This document shows positions 1 through 8,881 of a stretch of 34,599 nt of DNA, piece by piece; position 1 is the first letter of the stretch, and each line of letters begins with the position of its first letter. The notes beneath the pieces are model-generated. The model worked only from the letters and a program-made list of their open reading frames with translations. It was not told where the DNA came from and did not search any database. The position numbers were made by a program, and so were the translations under genes. Source of the stretch: Candidatus Methylomirabilota bacterium (GTDB taxonomy: Bacteria; Methylomirabilota; Methylomirabilia; Rokubacteriales; CSP1-6); contig DASYVT010000088.1 of NCBI GenBank assembly GCA_035936835.1, forward strand, positions 1 through 34,599. Reading direction: 5' to 3'.

Positions 1-116
1 AGGTTCAGGCCGAGCCCAAAGATCGCGAAGATCCAGATCTCGGTGGCGATAGCGTGCCGGACGAAGACCGGGAGCAGGACGACCGCGGCCAGGATGGCCA
101 GCCAGGCTTTGCTCAT
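1..116 (-). CDS. Branched-chain amino acid ABC transporter permease, LivM type (N-terminal fragment)
   Basis: The gene runs off the left edge; only about 38 N-terminal residues are present. They begin MSKAWLAILAAVVLLPVF and continue into a hydrophobic stretch ending IFAIFGLGLN, which matches the first membrane segment of LivM-type permeases, where a conserved FGLGLN/ALGLN motif follows. It lies directly downstream of a LivH-type permease on the same strand, 58 bp apart, which is the usual livK-livH-livM order. Function by family: one half of the inner-membrane channel of an importer for amino acids or other small organic acids or amides. The ATG at 114-116 is the first usable start. The rest of the protein and any ATPases lie outside the window. 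Confidence 0.75.
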   Translation of the reverse strand, partial: MSKAWLAILAAVVLLPVFVRHAIATEIWIFAIFGLGLN

Positions 117-174
117 CGGAGTAGCCGCGCGGCCGAAGACATCAGGCAGCGGTCAGACCTCTTCGCGCGAGCGC

Positions 175-1038
175 TCATCGGATACCGAATAGTCCCTGGG
201 GACGCACCAGGAGCACCGCTGCCATGACGGCGAAGATGACAGCCACCGAGGCTTCGGGCCAGACGAGCGCCACGAGGCTCTGGGCCACGCCGACGAGCAA
301 TCCCGCCACGATGGAGCCCAGCAGGTTGCCGAGCCCCGCCAGCGCGACGACGACGAAGGCGATGCCGAGCATGTCCACGCCCATCCAGGGGTTCAGGCCC
401 CGGATCGGCGCGGTCAGGGCGCCGGCGATCCCAGCCAGGACGCAGCCGAGCGCGAAGGCCGCGGTGAAGAGGCGGTGGATGTCGATGCCGAGGAGGGAGA
501 CCATCTCCTTGTCCTCGATGCCCGCGCGCATGATGGCGCCGTAGCGCGTCTTCTCGAGGAAGAGCCAGGCGCCGAGCACGAGGAGCGCGGCCGCGAGCAT
601 CACGAAGAGGCGGTACTTCGGGTAGAACGTGATGCCGAGGTTGACGCCGCCCCGCAGCAGAGGCGGCGGGAGCTGGCTCATGCCGACGGGGCTCCAGACG
701 ATGATGATGCCCTCCGTGATGATGAGCGAGAGCCCGAACGTGAGCAGGAGCTGATAGTCGTGGCCGGCTTTGTACAGCGGCCGGATCCCGCCGTACTCGA
801 TCAGCACGCCCAGGAGCCCGACTCCGAGTGGCGCGAGCACGAGGGCCAGCCAGAAGTTGCCGACGAGCTGAATCACCGTATAGAGGAGATACGCGCCGAG
901 GGCGAAGAGAGCGCCGTGGGCGAAGTTCGGGATGTTCAGCACGCCCGTGATGATGCTGAGCCCGATGCCCATCAGGGCATAGAGCATGCCCGTGGCGAGG
1001 CCGTTGAGGATCTGGCTGAAAAGAAGCGCTGTGCTCAC
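175..1038 (-). CDS. livH: Branched-chain amino acid ABC transporter permease, LivH type
   Basis: This 287-residue polytopic membrane protein has the length and hydrophobic pattern of LivH. The N-terminus contains LNGLATGMLYALMGIGLS and then LNIPNFAHGALFALGAY, the conserved LivH signature (N.AHG....GAY). A cytoplasmic loop near residues 180-200 (MRAGIEDKEMVSLLGID) corresponds to the coupling helix that contacts LivG/LivF. The C-terminus ends in the typical LLVRPQGLFG motif. It starts with GTG at 1036-1038, 57 bp after the binding-protein gene, and is followed by a LivM gene. By family it forms the channel with LivM. The substrate cannot be deduced: in these lineages such systems often carry compounds other than leucine, isoleucine and valine. 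Confidence 0.93.
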   Translation of the reverse strand: MSTALLFSQILNGLATGMLYALMGIGLSIITGVLNIPNFAHGALFALGAYLLYTVIQLVGNFWLALVLAPLGVGLLGVLIEYGGIRPLYKAGHDYQLLLTFGLSLIITEGIIIVWSPVGMSQLPPPLLRGGVNLGITFYPKYRLFVMLAAALLVLGAWLFLEKTRYGAIMRAGIEDKEMVSLLGIDIHRLFTAAFALGCVLAGIAGALTAPIRGLNPWMGVDMLGIAFVVVALAGLGNLLGSIVAGLLVGVAQSLVALVWPEASVAVIFAVMAAVLLVRPQGLFGIR

Positions 1039-1095
1039 GTTGCGGAGAGCCCCCGGCGGCGGTCGCGGAGCCGCCGCCGGGGACCCGGGCCAGTC

Positions 1096-2316
1096 CTAGA
1101 GAGAGCCGATATCTTTGCAGGCGGCGTATTCGGCCGGCAGCGGCGTCGAGCCCGTCGCGACGATGTCGGCGAAGTCCATGGGGTTCTTCATCGCGTCCTT
1201 CTTCTTGCAGCGCATGAAGAAGTACGGCCGCAGTGTCTGGTGGGTCTTCGCGTCCACGCGCATGCGCCCCACCAGGTCGTCCACCTCGAGGCCTTCGCAG
1301 GCCTTGATCACGTCCGGCACCTCGGTGGACTTGGCCTTGTCCATCGCGTGGAGCATCATCCGCGTCATGCCGTAGGCCGCCGCCGGCGCGTAGCCGGGAG
1401 GACCGCCGAACTTGGCCTGGTAGTTCTTCACGAACTCTTTCGCCACGGGCGTGTCGGCGGTGTAGTAGAAGTTCGAGCCGACCCACATGTTCTCGCGGAT
1501 CTCCGGATTGAGCTGCACCAGCTCCTCGACGCCGGAGGACCACGTCAGGATGAGCGGGACTTTCGGGGTCAGCCCGAAGTTGAAGATCTCGCGCGCGCCG
1601 GTGACGGCGTCGAGGCCGAAGTTGATCATGACCACCACGTCGGGCTTGTTGGCGGCCGCCTTGGTGACATAGTTGGAGAACTCGCGCTCGCCGAGCGGGT
1701 GCCGGTCGGCGCCGACGAACTCGATTCCGTGCCCCTTGCCCACTTCCTTGACGTACTTCTCCACCGACCAGCCGAAGGCGTAGTCGGCGACCAGGAGATG
1801 CCAGCGCTTGGCCTTGGGGTTGGCCTGCATGAAGGTGTCCACCACGGTCTTGGCGGCCGTGTAGGGGCTCGCCGCCCACTGGAAGGAGTAGCGGTGGCAG
1901 CGCGCGCCCGAGATGTCCTCGGTGCCGCCGCTGAAGTAGTGGAAGACCTTCTTGCGCTTGGCCACCTCCGACACGGCCAATGCGACGCCCGATGACCACG
2001 GGCCGATGATGTATTTTGCCCCATCGGAGTCGACGGCTTCCTCGGCGCGCCTCGTCGCGGAGCCGGCCTTGGTCTCGGAGTCTCGGGTGATGTACTTGAC
2101 GGACTTGCCCTGAACCTTCATCCCGCGCTCGTCGAGGGCCATCTTCATGCCGCGGTCGAGAACGGGACCCACGTCGGAGAAGGCGCCGGTGAAGGGCCAG
2201 AGGCCCAGCATGACGACCTCTTTCTGCTGGGCCCGGAGCACGGCCGGGAAGCCGAGCCCCGCCGTCGCGGCGGCACCGCCCAATTTCAGGACATCGCGTC
2301 GAGTGAGTTCGCTCAT
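1096..2316 (-). CDS. Tat-exported ABC transporter substrate-binding protein, LivK/Peripla_BP_6 type
   Basis: This 406-residue periplasmic binding protein is of the type I fold used by Liv importers. The N-terminus MSELTRRDVLKLGG carries a twin-arginine motif (R6, R7) followed by a hydrophobic stretch and an AQQ cleavage region, so export through Tat as a folded protein is likely. The mature part starts KEVVMLGLWPFTGAFSDVG, the usual first strand and ligand loop of the family. A GPWSSGVALAVSE segment near residues 105-117 is the second ligand-binding loop. The ATG at 2314-2316 has a GGAGG seven bases upstream. It is the first gene of a minus-strand livK-livH-livM operon and is transcribed divergently from the next importer. 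The ligand is unknown. Confidence 0.92.
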   Translation of the reverse strand: MSELTRRDVLKLGGAAATAGLGFPAVLRAQQKEVVMLGLWPFTGAFSDVGPVLDRGMKMALDERGMKVQGKSVKYITRDSETKAGSATRRAEEAVDSDGAKYIIGPWSSGVALAVSEVAKRKKVFHYFSGGTEDISGARCHRYSFQWAASPYTAAKTVVDTFMQANPKAKRWHLLVADYAFGWSVEKYVKEVGKGHGIEFVGADRHPLGEREFSNYVTKAAANKPDVVVMINFGLDAVTGAREIFNFGLTPKVPLILTWSSGVEELVQLNPEIRENMWVGSNFYYTADTPVAKEFVKNYQAKFGGPPGYAPAAAYGMTRMMLHAMDKAKSTEVPDVIKACEGLEVDDLVGRMRVDAKTHQTLRPYFFMRCKKKDAMKNPMDFADIVATGSTPLPAEYAACKDIGSL

Positions 2317-2373
2317 CGTGGGTCCTCCGCGCTGCTGTGGGTTCGAGTTGCTCCCTGTTCCTTCGGTGGTGGG

Positions 2374-2402
2374 AGAATCGGCCCAAGGCGGCTCCGTGTC
2401 AA
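2374..2402 (-). promoter_or_regulatory. Possible promoter of the livK-type gene (minus strand)
   Basis: On the minus strand a perfect -35 box TTGACA (2402 to 2397) is followed after 17 bases by GATTCT (2379 to 2374), which matches the -10 consensus at only three of six positions. It sits 58-86 bases upstream of the ATG at 2316 in the right orientation. The strong -35 and weak -10 make this tentative. Confidence 0.35.
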
Positions 2403-2411
2403 GTAGGTGCC

Positions 2412-2440
2412 TTGACAGCCCCGCAAGCCGGGTCTAGATT
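2412..2440 (+). promoter_or_regulatory. Sigma-70-type promoter for the AfuABC-like operon
   Basis: A perfect -35 hexamer TTGACA (2412-2417) is separated by exactly 17 bases from TAGATT (2435-2440), which matches four of six -10 positions. It lies 57 bases upstream of the ATG at 2497 and faces the plus-strand importer operon. Its -35 box is only 9 bases from a TTGACA on the opposite strand, so the two divergent importer operons probably start back to back. Confidence 0.6.
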
Positions 2441-2496
2441 CGCGGCAACTCGCAGCAACTGACGCCGGCTCCCACCGCGCCGATAGGGAGGTCTAC

Positions 2497-3525
2497 ATGT
2501 CACGTGCCCGCGCCGGGCTGTACCGGCTCGCCATCGCCGTCCTCACCGCCACCACGCTTACCTCGCCCGCCGTGGCCGCCGATACGCTCAACGCCTACTC
2601 GATCTGGCCGGAGAACTGGGCGCGGCCCATGCTCCAGGAGTTCGAGCAGGCGACGGGGATCAAGGTGAACTTCGTGCGCTTCTCTTCTGGTGAGGCGCTG
2701 GCCCGCGTCATCGCCGAGAAGGGCAACCCGCAGGTGGACGTGCTCTTCGGCGGCCCCGTCGAGACCTTCGCCGCCGGCATCAAGGAGGGCATCTTCGAGC
2801 CCTACAAGCCCCCTTCGTTCGGCTCCCTGCCCGCCCGCTTCAAGCAGGGGGAGGGCTACTGGGTCGCCATTGCCGACGACCCGCTCGTCTTCATGACGAA
2901 CGCAAAGTTCCTCAAGGAGGCGAGCCTCAAGCCGCCGGCGTCGTGGGAGGACCTGCTGAACCCCGCCTACAAGGGCATGCTCCAGATGGCGGACGCGCGC
3001 ACCTCGGGCACGGCGGTGACGCGCATCTTCTCCATCATCGAGGTCAACGGGCGGAACGAGGACAAAGCCTTCGACTACATGAAGAAGCTCCGGCGCAACG
3101 TGCAGGTCTACACGAAGAGCGGCGGCGGCGGGACGCTGCCGGTGGGCCTCGGCCAGGCGGGCGGCGGCATCTTCTTCATCGTGGACGCGCTCGACACCAA
3201 GGCCAAGGGGTACGACGTCGTCATCAGCTTCCCGCGCGAGGGCATCGGCACCTCGGCCGAGGCCATCGCGCTCCTCAAGGGCGCGAAGCACCCCGAGCTC
3301 GGCAAGAAGCTGATCGACTGGGCCACCAGCCCCGCCATGCAGAGCCTCTTCGCCAAGCACAAGATCAACTTCGTGCCGGCGAGCCCCGAGGTCAAGGTCG
3401 AGCCCTCCCTGGCGGAGGTGCTCAAGGGCGCCAAGATCTTCCCCATCGATGACGCCTACGCCGGCGCCAACCGCAAGCGCGTCGTGGACCGCTGGATCAG
3501 CGAGGTCCTGAACGCGAAGGAATGA
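2497..3525 (+). CDS. ABC transporter substrate-binding protein, AfuA/FbpA-like (type II fold)
   Basis: This 342-residue exported binding protein has a Sec signal peptide at residues 1-28 (hydrophobic core then SPAVAADT). The mature chain shows the family features: TLNAYSIWPENWARPMLQEFEQATGIKVNF, an SSGEALARVIAEKGNPQVDVLFGGPVETF ligand loop, and PPASWEDLLNPAYKGMLQMADAR across the hinge. An AGGGAGG ribosome site lies five bases before the ATG. The stop overlaps the start of the permease gene (ATGA), so it heads a complete import operon. Members of this class bind ferric iron, sugar phosphates, phosphonates or polyamines. I do not see the tandem tyrosines that hold iron in FbpA: the corresponding stretch reads GGIFFIVDALDTK. 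A phosphorylated or other organic ligand is therefore as likely as iron. Confidence 0.9.
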   Translation: MSRARAGLYRLAIAVLTATTLTSPAVAADTLNAYSIWPENWARPMLQEFEQATGIKVNFVRFSSGEALARVIAEKGNPQVDVLFGGPVETFAAGIKEGIFEPYKPPSFGSLPARFKQGEGYWVAIADDPLVFMTNAKFLKEASLKPPASWEDLLNPAYKGMLQMADARTSGTAVTRIFSIIEVNGRNEDKAFDYMKKLRRNVQVYTKSGGGGTLPVGLGQAGGGIFFIVDALDTKAKGYDVVISFPREGIGTSAEAIALLKGAKHPELGKKLIDWATSPAMQSLFAKHKINFVPASPEVKVEPSLAEVLKGAKIFPIDDAYAGANRKRVVDRWISEVLNAKE

Positions 3526-5199
3526 CGGCCGCCGTGAGGCGGCTCGGGCGCGACCCCGCTCTCCTGGTGACGGTCCTCGTTCTCTGGGCGCTGCTCGGGC
3601 TCTTCGTCCTCTTCCCCCTGGCGCGCCTCTCCTGGCTTGCCTTCTTCGAAGGCGGCCGCCTCTCGCTCGGCCACGTTTGGAGCGTGCTCGGCGACCCCAA
3701 CCACCGCCAGGCCTTCGCCAACAGCCTGCTGCTGGCGGCGCTGGTGGGCGTGGGCGGCACGGCGCTGGGCTTCCTCTTCGCCTACACCGCCGCGCGCGCG
3801 GGGCTCGGGCGCTGGTGGCTCGCGGCGCTCGACGCCGCCACGCTCCTGCCGCTCGTCTCACCGCCCTTCACGACGGCCATCGCCATGATCTTCTCCTTCG
3901 GGCCGCGCGGCCTCATCACCTATCACCTGCTCGGGATCAAGGGGGCGACCGCCTACGGGCTCCACACCACGCTCTTCGCGGAAACGCTGACCTACTTCCC
4001 CATCGCGTATCTCACGCTCCGGCCGATTCTCGCGGCGATTGACCCGAACGTGGAAGACATGGCGTTCTCCCTCGGGTCTTCGCGGTGGCGGGTTTTCAGG
4101 ACGGTGACGCTGCCGCTGGCGGTGCCGGGTTTCGCCAATGCGTTCCTTTTGCTTTTCGCCGCCTCGCTGGCGGATTTCGCTACGCCGCTGATCCTGGCGG
4201 GCAACAGCTTCCCCGTGCTGCCGACGCAGGCGTATCTCCAGATCACGGGGCTCTTCGACTTCAGGGGCGGCGCCGTGCTGTCCTTTGCGCTCCTCGTGCC
4301 GGCGGCGGCCGTGTATCTCCTCCAGCGCTACTGGGTCGGCCGCGGCGCCTACGTCACGGTCACGGGCAAGGCCGGGCCCGCGACGGTCATCAAGAGCGTG
4401 GCGCCGTGGGCGCGGCGGCTCCTGCTCGCGGCGTGCGCGGCGGTGGCCGTGGTCATCGGCTACTTCTACGCGCTCCTCTTCTACGCTTCCGTGGTCATGG
4501 CCTTCGGCGCCAACCACGCGCTCACGTGGCGGCACTACCACGTGATCTTCACGGAAGGGCTCAAGGCCATCCACGACACGCTCATCATCGCGGGCGTGGG
4601 CATGCCGCTGGGCGGACTCTTCGGCGTCCTCGTGGGGTACCTCGTCGCGCGGCGGCGCTTCCCCGGGCGGCGGGCCATGGAGTTGGTCTCGATGATCAAC
4701 TACGCCCTGCCCGGCACCATCGTCGGCATCGCGTACCTGATCGCGTTCAACAGCCCCCCGCTGGCGCTCACGGGCACGGCGCTCATCATCGTCGCCTGCT
4801 ACGTCTTCCGCTACAGCCCGACGGGCATCCGCGCGACGGTGGCGCTCCTCCAGCAGATCGATCCCAGCATCGAGGAGGCCTCGCAGGGGCTGGGGGCGCG
4901 CAGCGGCATGACCTTCAGGCGCGTCACCCTGCCGCTCATCCTGCCCGCCTTCTTCGCGGGGCTCGGCGTCGTCTTCATCCGCTCGATGACCGCGATCAGC
5001 GCGACCATCTTCCTGGTGTCCATCAACTGGACGCTCATCACCGTGCGCATCCTCGAGAACATGACGGAGCTCTCGCTCGGCCCCGCCGCGGCCTTCTCCG
5101 TGCTGGTCGTCGCCATCGTCTTCGTGGTGATGGCGGCAATCTCCTGGGCGCTCCGGCGGCTCCGGTCTGCGGGCAGTCTCCAGGTCACGAGCTTCCTCG

Positions 5200-5207
<8 letters not shown>
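3522..5207 (+). CDS. Fused two-domain ABC transporter permease, FbpB/AfuB type
   Basis: This 561-residue inner-membrane protein is built from two tandem BPD_transp_1 permease domains, each with about six membrane segments. Each half has an EAA coupling loop, visible as DPNVEDMAFSLGSSRWRVFR (about residue 170) and DPSIEEASQGLGARSGMTFR (about residue 445), both followed by a TLPL turn. This duplicated layout is typical of FbpB/AfuB proteins, which work as a single-chain channel. The ATG at 3522 overlaps the TGA of the binding-protein gene, and the 3' end overlaps the ATPase gene by 8 bp, so the three are translationally coupled. The importer is complete within this operon. Confidence 0.93.
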
Positions 5208-6290
<1,083 letters not shown>

Positions 6291-6294
<4 letters not shown>

Positions 6295-6758
6295 TCCTCA
6301 TCGCCCTCCTGGCGCTCCCGCTGCTGGCCCAGCTCTTGGCCCAAGCCGAAACCGTTCATGGCGGCGATTCGGTGTTTCTCTCTCCCGGCATCGGCATCGC
6401 CTGGGGCGTGCTCCGTGCGCCGACTGAGGAGGAGACCGTCGTCGTCACCCGCATCAGCAATCCGATGGCGCGCTACGCGTACCTCCGCGCGGAAGGCGTG
6501 AACCCCTTTACCGGGCGGCGCACCGCGGTCGTCGAGGGCGTGCCGCTCGGGGCGCGGGCCGACGTCAAGAGCCCCCGCGCGGGCTTCGCGGACTTTCCCC
6601 GCCGCGAGTTCCACCTCTTTGCTACCGAGGCTGAATGGCGCGCCCGGAAGCCCGCGCTCACCGTGTATTATCTCGGTGTGCCGGACACCACGCCCGAGTT
6701 CACGTCCCAGGCCGCGCTGGATGCTTACCTGGCAGGCACCCAGCCCCCGGCCCGCTGA
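6291..6758 (+). CDS. Secreted protein of unknown function
   Basis: This 155-residue protein is one I do not recognise. Residues 1-20 (MILIALLALPLLAQLLAQAE) form a short, very hydrophobic signal peptide with a plausible cleavage after AQA. The mature part is rich in beta-type segments, with a central stretch reading VVTRISNPMARYAYLRAEGVNP and a C-terminal LTVYYLGVPDTTPEF. No catalytic motif is visible. The GTG start overlaps the ATPase stop (GTGA), so it is co-translated with the importer and could be an accessory periplasmic protein of it. That link rests only on position. Confidence 0.7.
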
Positions 6759-6777
6759 AGCCATGGAGGCTCGCGTC

Positions 6778-7542
6778 ATGTCAGTCCGGGTCGAGCAGAA
6801 CGGGGCTGTGGGCATTGTCATCATCGACCGCCCCGAGAGAAAGAACGCCGTGGACGGGCACACCGCCCGCGCCCTGGCCGAGGCCTTTCGAGCGGTGGAG
6901 GCCGATCCCGCCACGCGCGCGGCCGTGCTCTGGGGAGCGGGCGGTACCTTCTGCGCGGGCGCCGATCTCAAGGTCCTCGGCAGCGAGGGCAGCCGGATCA
7001 AGCCGACGGGCGACGGCCCGATGGGCCCGACGCGCATGCTGCTCTCCAAGCCCGTCATCGCCGCGGTCTCCGGCTACGCCGTCGCGGGCGGCATCGAGCT
7101 GGCGCTCTGGTGCGATCTCCGCGTGATGGAGGAGACGGCGACCTTCGGCGTCTTCTGCCGGCGCTGGGGCGTGCCGCTCGTGGATGGCGGGACGATCAGG
7201 CTCGCGCGGCTGATCGGCATGAGCCGCGCGCTCGACCTGGTCCTGACCGGCAGACCGGTGGGAGCGGCCGAGGCCGAGCGCATCGGCCTTGCCAACCGCG
7301 TCGTGCCTGAGGGACAAGCGCGTGAGGCGGCCGAGGCGCTCGCGCAGGAGATCGCCGCTTTCCCGCCCAACTGCGTCATAAGTGACCGCCGCTCCGTCTA
7401 CGAAACCTTCGGGATGGACCTCGGAGCCGCCCTCGCGCGGGAGTTCGAGCTGGGCAAGGCCACCATCGACTCGGGAGAGAGCTTCGAAGGCGCAGCACGC
7501 TTCGCCGGTGGCGCGGGGCGTCACGGCGCCCCGGCGTCCTGA
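6778..7542 (+). CDS. Enoyl-CoA hydratase/isomerase (crotonase) family protein
   Basis: This 254-residue crotonase-fold protein binds a CoA thioester. The N-terminus VRVEQNGAVGIVIIDRPERKNAVD is the standard family opening. CAGADLKVLG (residues 59-68) supplies the first oxyanion-hole backbone amide and AVAGGIELALWCD (about 101-113) the second, with E107 at the position of the first catalytic glutamate (Glu144 of rat mitochondrial hydratase). The second glutamate (Glu164 in FGQPEI) is not present: the aligned segment reads FGVFCR. A simple hydratase activity is therefore doubtful, and an isomerase or other crotonase reaction is possible. The ATG at 6778 was chosen because GGAGG sits eight bases upstream; an ATG at 6763 is in frame but lacks a site. 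Confidence 0.88.
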   Translation: MSVRVEQNGAVGIVIIDRPERKNAVDGHTARALAEAFRAVEADPATRAAVLWGAGGTFCAGADLKVLGSEGSRIKPTGDGPMGPTRMLLSKPVIAAVSGYAVAGGIELALWCDLRVMEETATFGVFCRRWGVPLVDGGTIRLARLIGMSRALDLVLTGRPVGAAEAERIGLANRVVPEGQAREAAEALAQEIAAFPPNCVISDRRSVYETFGMDLGAALAREFELGKATIDSGESFEGAARFAGGAGRHGAPAS

Positions 7543-7556
7543 GAGGAGGCGCGAGC

Positions 7557-8237
7557 ATGCCACAACGGCTGCTTCGCTACCGGACGACGTCCTTCGTGGG
7601 TTTCGTCGGGATATTCCTGTTCGCCGTGATCGCGCTCGCGCGCCTGCCCGCGCTCGGCCCGGCCGAGACGCCGGTGCACGCCCTCGCCTGGATCGGGGTG
7701 GTGGCCGCGGCCATCATCATGGGCCGGGCCTGGTGGAGCATGGCCCCGGAAGTCTTCGGCGGCCGGATGCCTCTCTTCCCTTTCGTTCTCCTCGTCCTCT
7801 TCGTCGCCTGGGTGTGGATCTGGTTCGCGATCGTCCTCGTCAAATGCGAGGGCTCGCCCAAGACCTGCGGACCTTGGCGCCTGGCGCTCGACGTCGGAGC
7901 GTTCGCCATGTATGCGACCCTGGCCTGGGTCGTGTGGTGGCGCACGCGACGGTGGTTGGTCGCCGCGCTCGTGCTGCTCGGCAGCATCGGGGCGCGTTTG
8001 CCCATCCACGTCCCCGGCCTGCCGCCCTGGGTCCGGCCGCTCGGGATCATCGTGCTCTCGTGGGGGCTGATCCTTGCCCTGGTCGCGCTCTTCAGCTCGG
8101 CCGCGAAGGCCCGCGCGGAGCCCGGGTCGCATACCCTGTTCGCGGCGGGATGGTTCCGCGTCGTGCTCATCCTCGCGGCGCTCGGGACGCTCCTCATCCT
8201 GAGCGTGCCCTACCTGCTCAGCTGGCTCACCCCCTAA
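7557..8237 (+). CDS. Polytopic membrane protein of unknown function
   Basis: This 226-residue protein has about six hydrophobic segments, for example SFVGFVGIFLFAVIALARL, LAWIGVVAAAIIMGRAWW, FPFVLLVLFVAWVWIWFAIV, LGIIVLSWGLILALVALF and VVLILAALGTLLILSV. Between segments three and four is a short loop with two cysteines (KCEGSPKTCGPW, about residues 98-109), which could form a disulfide or bind metal. I do not recognise a family. A GAGGAGG ribosome site precedes the ATG by seven bases. It follows the crotonase gene by 14 bp and precedes the beta-helix gene by 17 bp, so the three are probably co-transcribed. Confidence 0.75.
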   Translation: MPQRLLRYRTTSFVGFVGIFLFAVIALARLPALGPAETPVHALAWIGVVAAAIIMGRAWWSMAPEVFGGRMPLFPFVLLVLFVAWVWIWFAIVLVKCEGSPKTCGPWRLALDVGAFAMYATLAWVVWWRTRRWLVAALVLLGSIGARLPIHVPGLPPWVRPLGIIVLSWGLILALVALFSSAAKARAEPGSHTLFAAGWFRVVLILAALGTLLILSVPYLLSWLTP

Positions 8238-8254
8238 GCCCGGGCGGAGGCTTC

Positions 8255-8881
8255 ATGCTCCTCGAACACGAAGGCCGGCGTCCAAGCATTCACGCGAGCG
8301 CCTACGTCGCCCCCAACGCGACGGTGTCGGGCGACGTGACGATCGGGCCGGAGTGCCGCATCCTCTTCGGTGCGGTGCTGACCGCCGAGGGCGGCCCCGT
8401 GATCCTGGGCTCGCGCTGCGTCGTGATGGAGCAGGCGGTCCTGCGCGGCACGAAGACCCATCCGCTCCGGCTCGGCGACCACGTCCTGGTCGGCCCCCAC
8501 GCGCATCTCTCGGGCTGCACCGTCGAGGACAATGTGTTCGTCGCCACCGGCGCCTCCGTCTTCAACGGCGCACGGATCGGCGCGCGGAGCACGGTCCGCA
8601 TCAACGGGGTCGTCCACATCAAGACAGTCCTCGCCCCCGACACCGTCGTGCCCATCGGCTGGGTTGCCGTGGGCGACCCGGCGCGGATCCTCCCGCCCAA
8701 CGCGCACGACGAGATCTGGGCCGTACAGGGGCCGCTGAACTTTTCGAAGACCGTCTTCGGACTCGATCCCGCGCCGGCCGGACAGAGCAACATGCCGGAG
8801 CGGATGCGCCGCTACGCGGCAGCCCTCGGCCGCCACCTTCACGATCGAATCCTCGATCGCCAAGGCTCCCCCGACTTCTAG
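8255..8881 (+). CDS. Left-handed beta-helix protein, gamma-carbonic-anhydrase/hexapeptide-repeat family
   Basis: This 208-residue protein is built mainly of hexapeptide repeats: YVAPNATVSGDVTIGPECRI at residues 17-36, then further turns up to GARIGARSTVRINGVV near 120. This is the trimeric LbH fold of gamma-class carbonic anhydrases and PaaY/YrdA-like proteins. At the positions of the three zinc histidines of the Methanosarcina Cam enzyme I read R64, P81 and S86 (segments AVLRG and VGPHAHLSGC). Nearby histidines (69, 82, 84) are shifted. Carbonic anhydrase activity is therefore uncertain. The C-terminal 60 residues are helical (MPERMRRYAAALGRHLHD). The ATG at 8255 has GCGGAGG four bases upstream. 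It is the last gene of the plus-strand run. Confidence 0.82.
   Translation: MLLEHEGRRPSIHASAYVAPNATVSGDVTIGPECRILFGAVLTAEGGPVILGSRCVVMEQAVLRGTKTHPLRLGDHVLVGPHAHLSGCTVEDNVFVATGASVFNGARIGARSTVRINGVVHIKTVLAPDTVVPIGWVAVGDPARILPPNAHDEIWAVQGPLNFSKTVFGLDPAPAGQSNMPERMRRYAAALGRHLHDRILDRQGSPDF

Noticed and set aside
113-2386. A 757-codon minus-strand open frame covering two transporter genes and their gap
   Set aside because: It lies in another frame of clearly coding livH and livK DNA and its translation is low-complexity Arg/Gly/Pro sequence.
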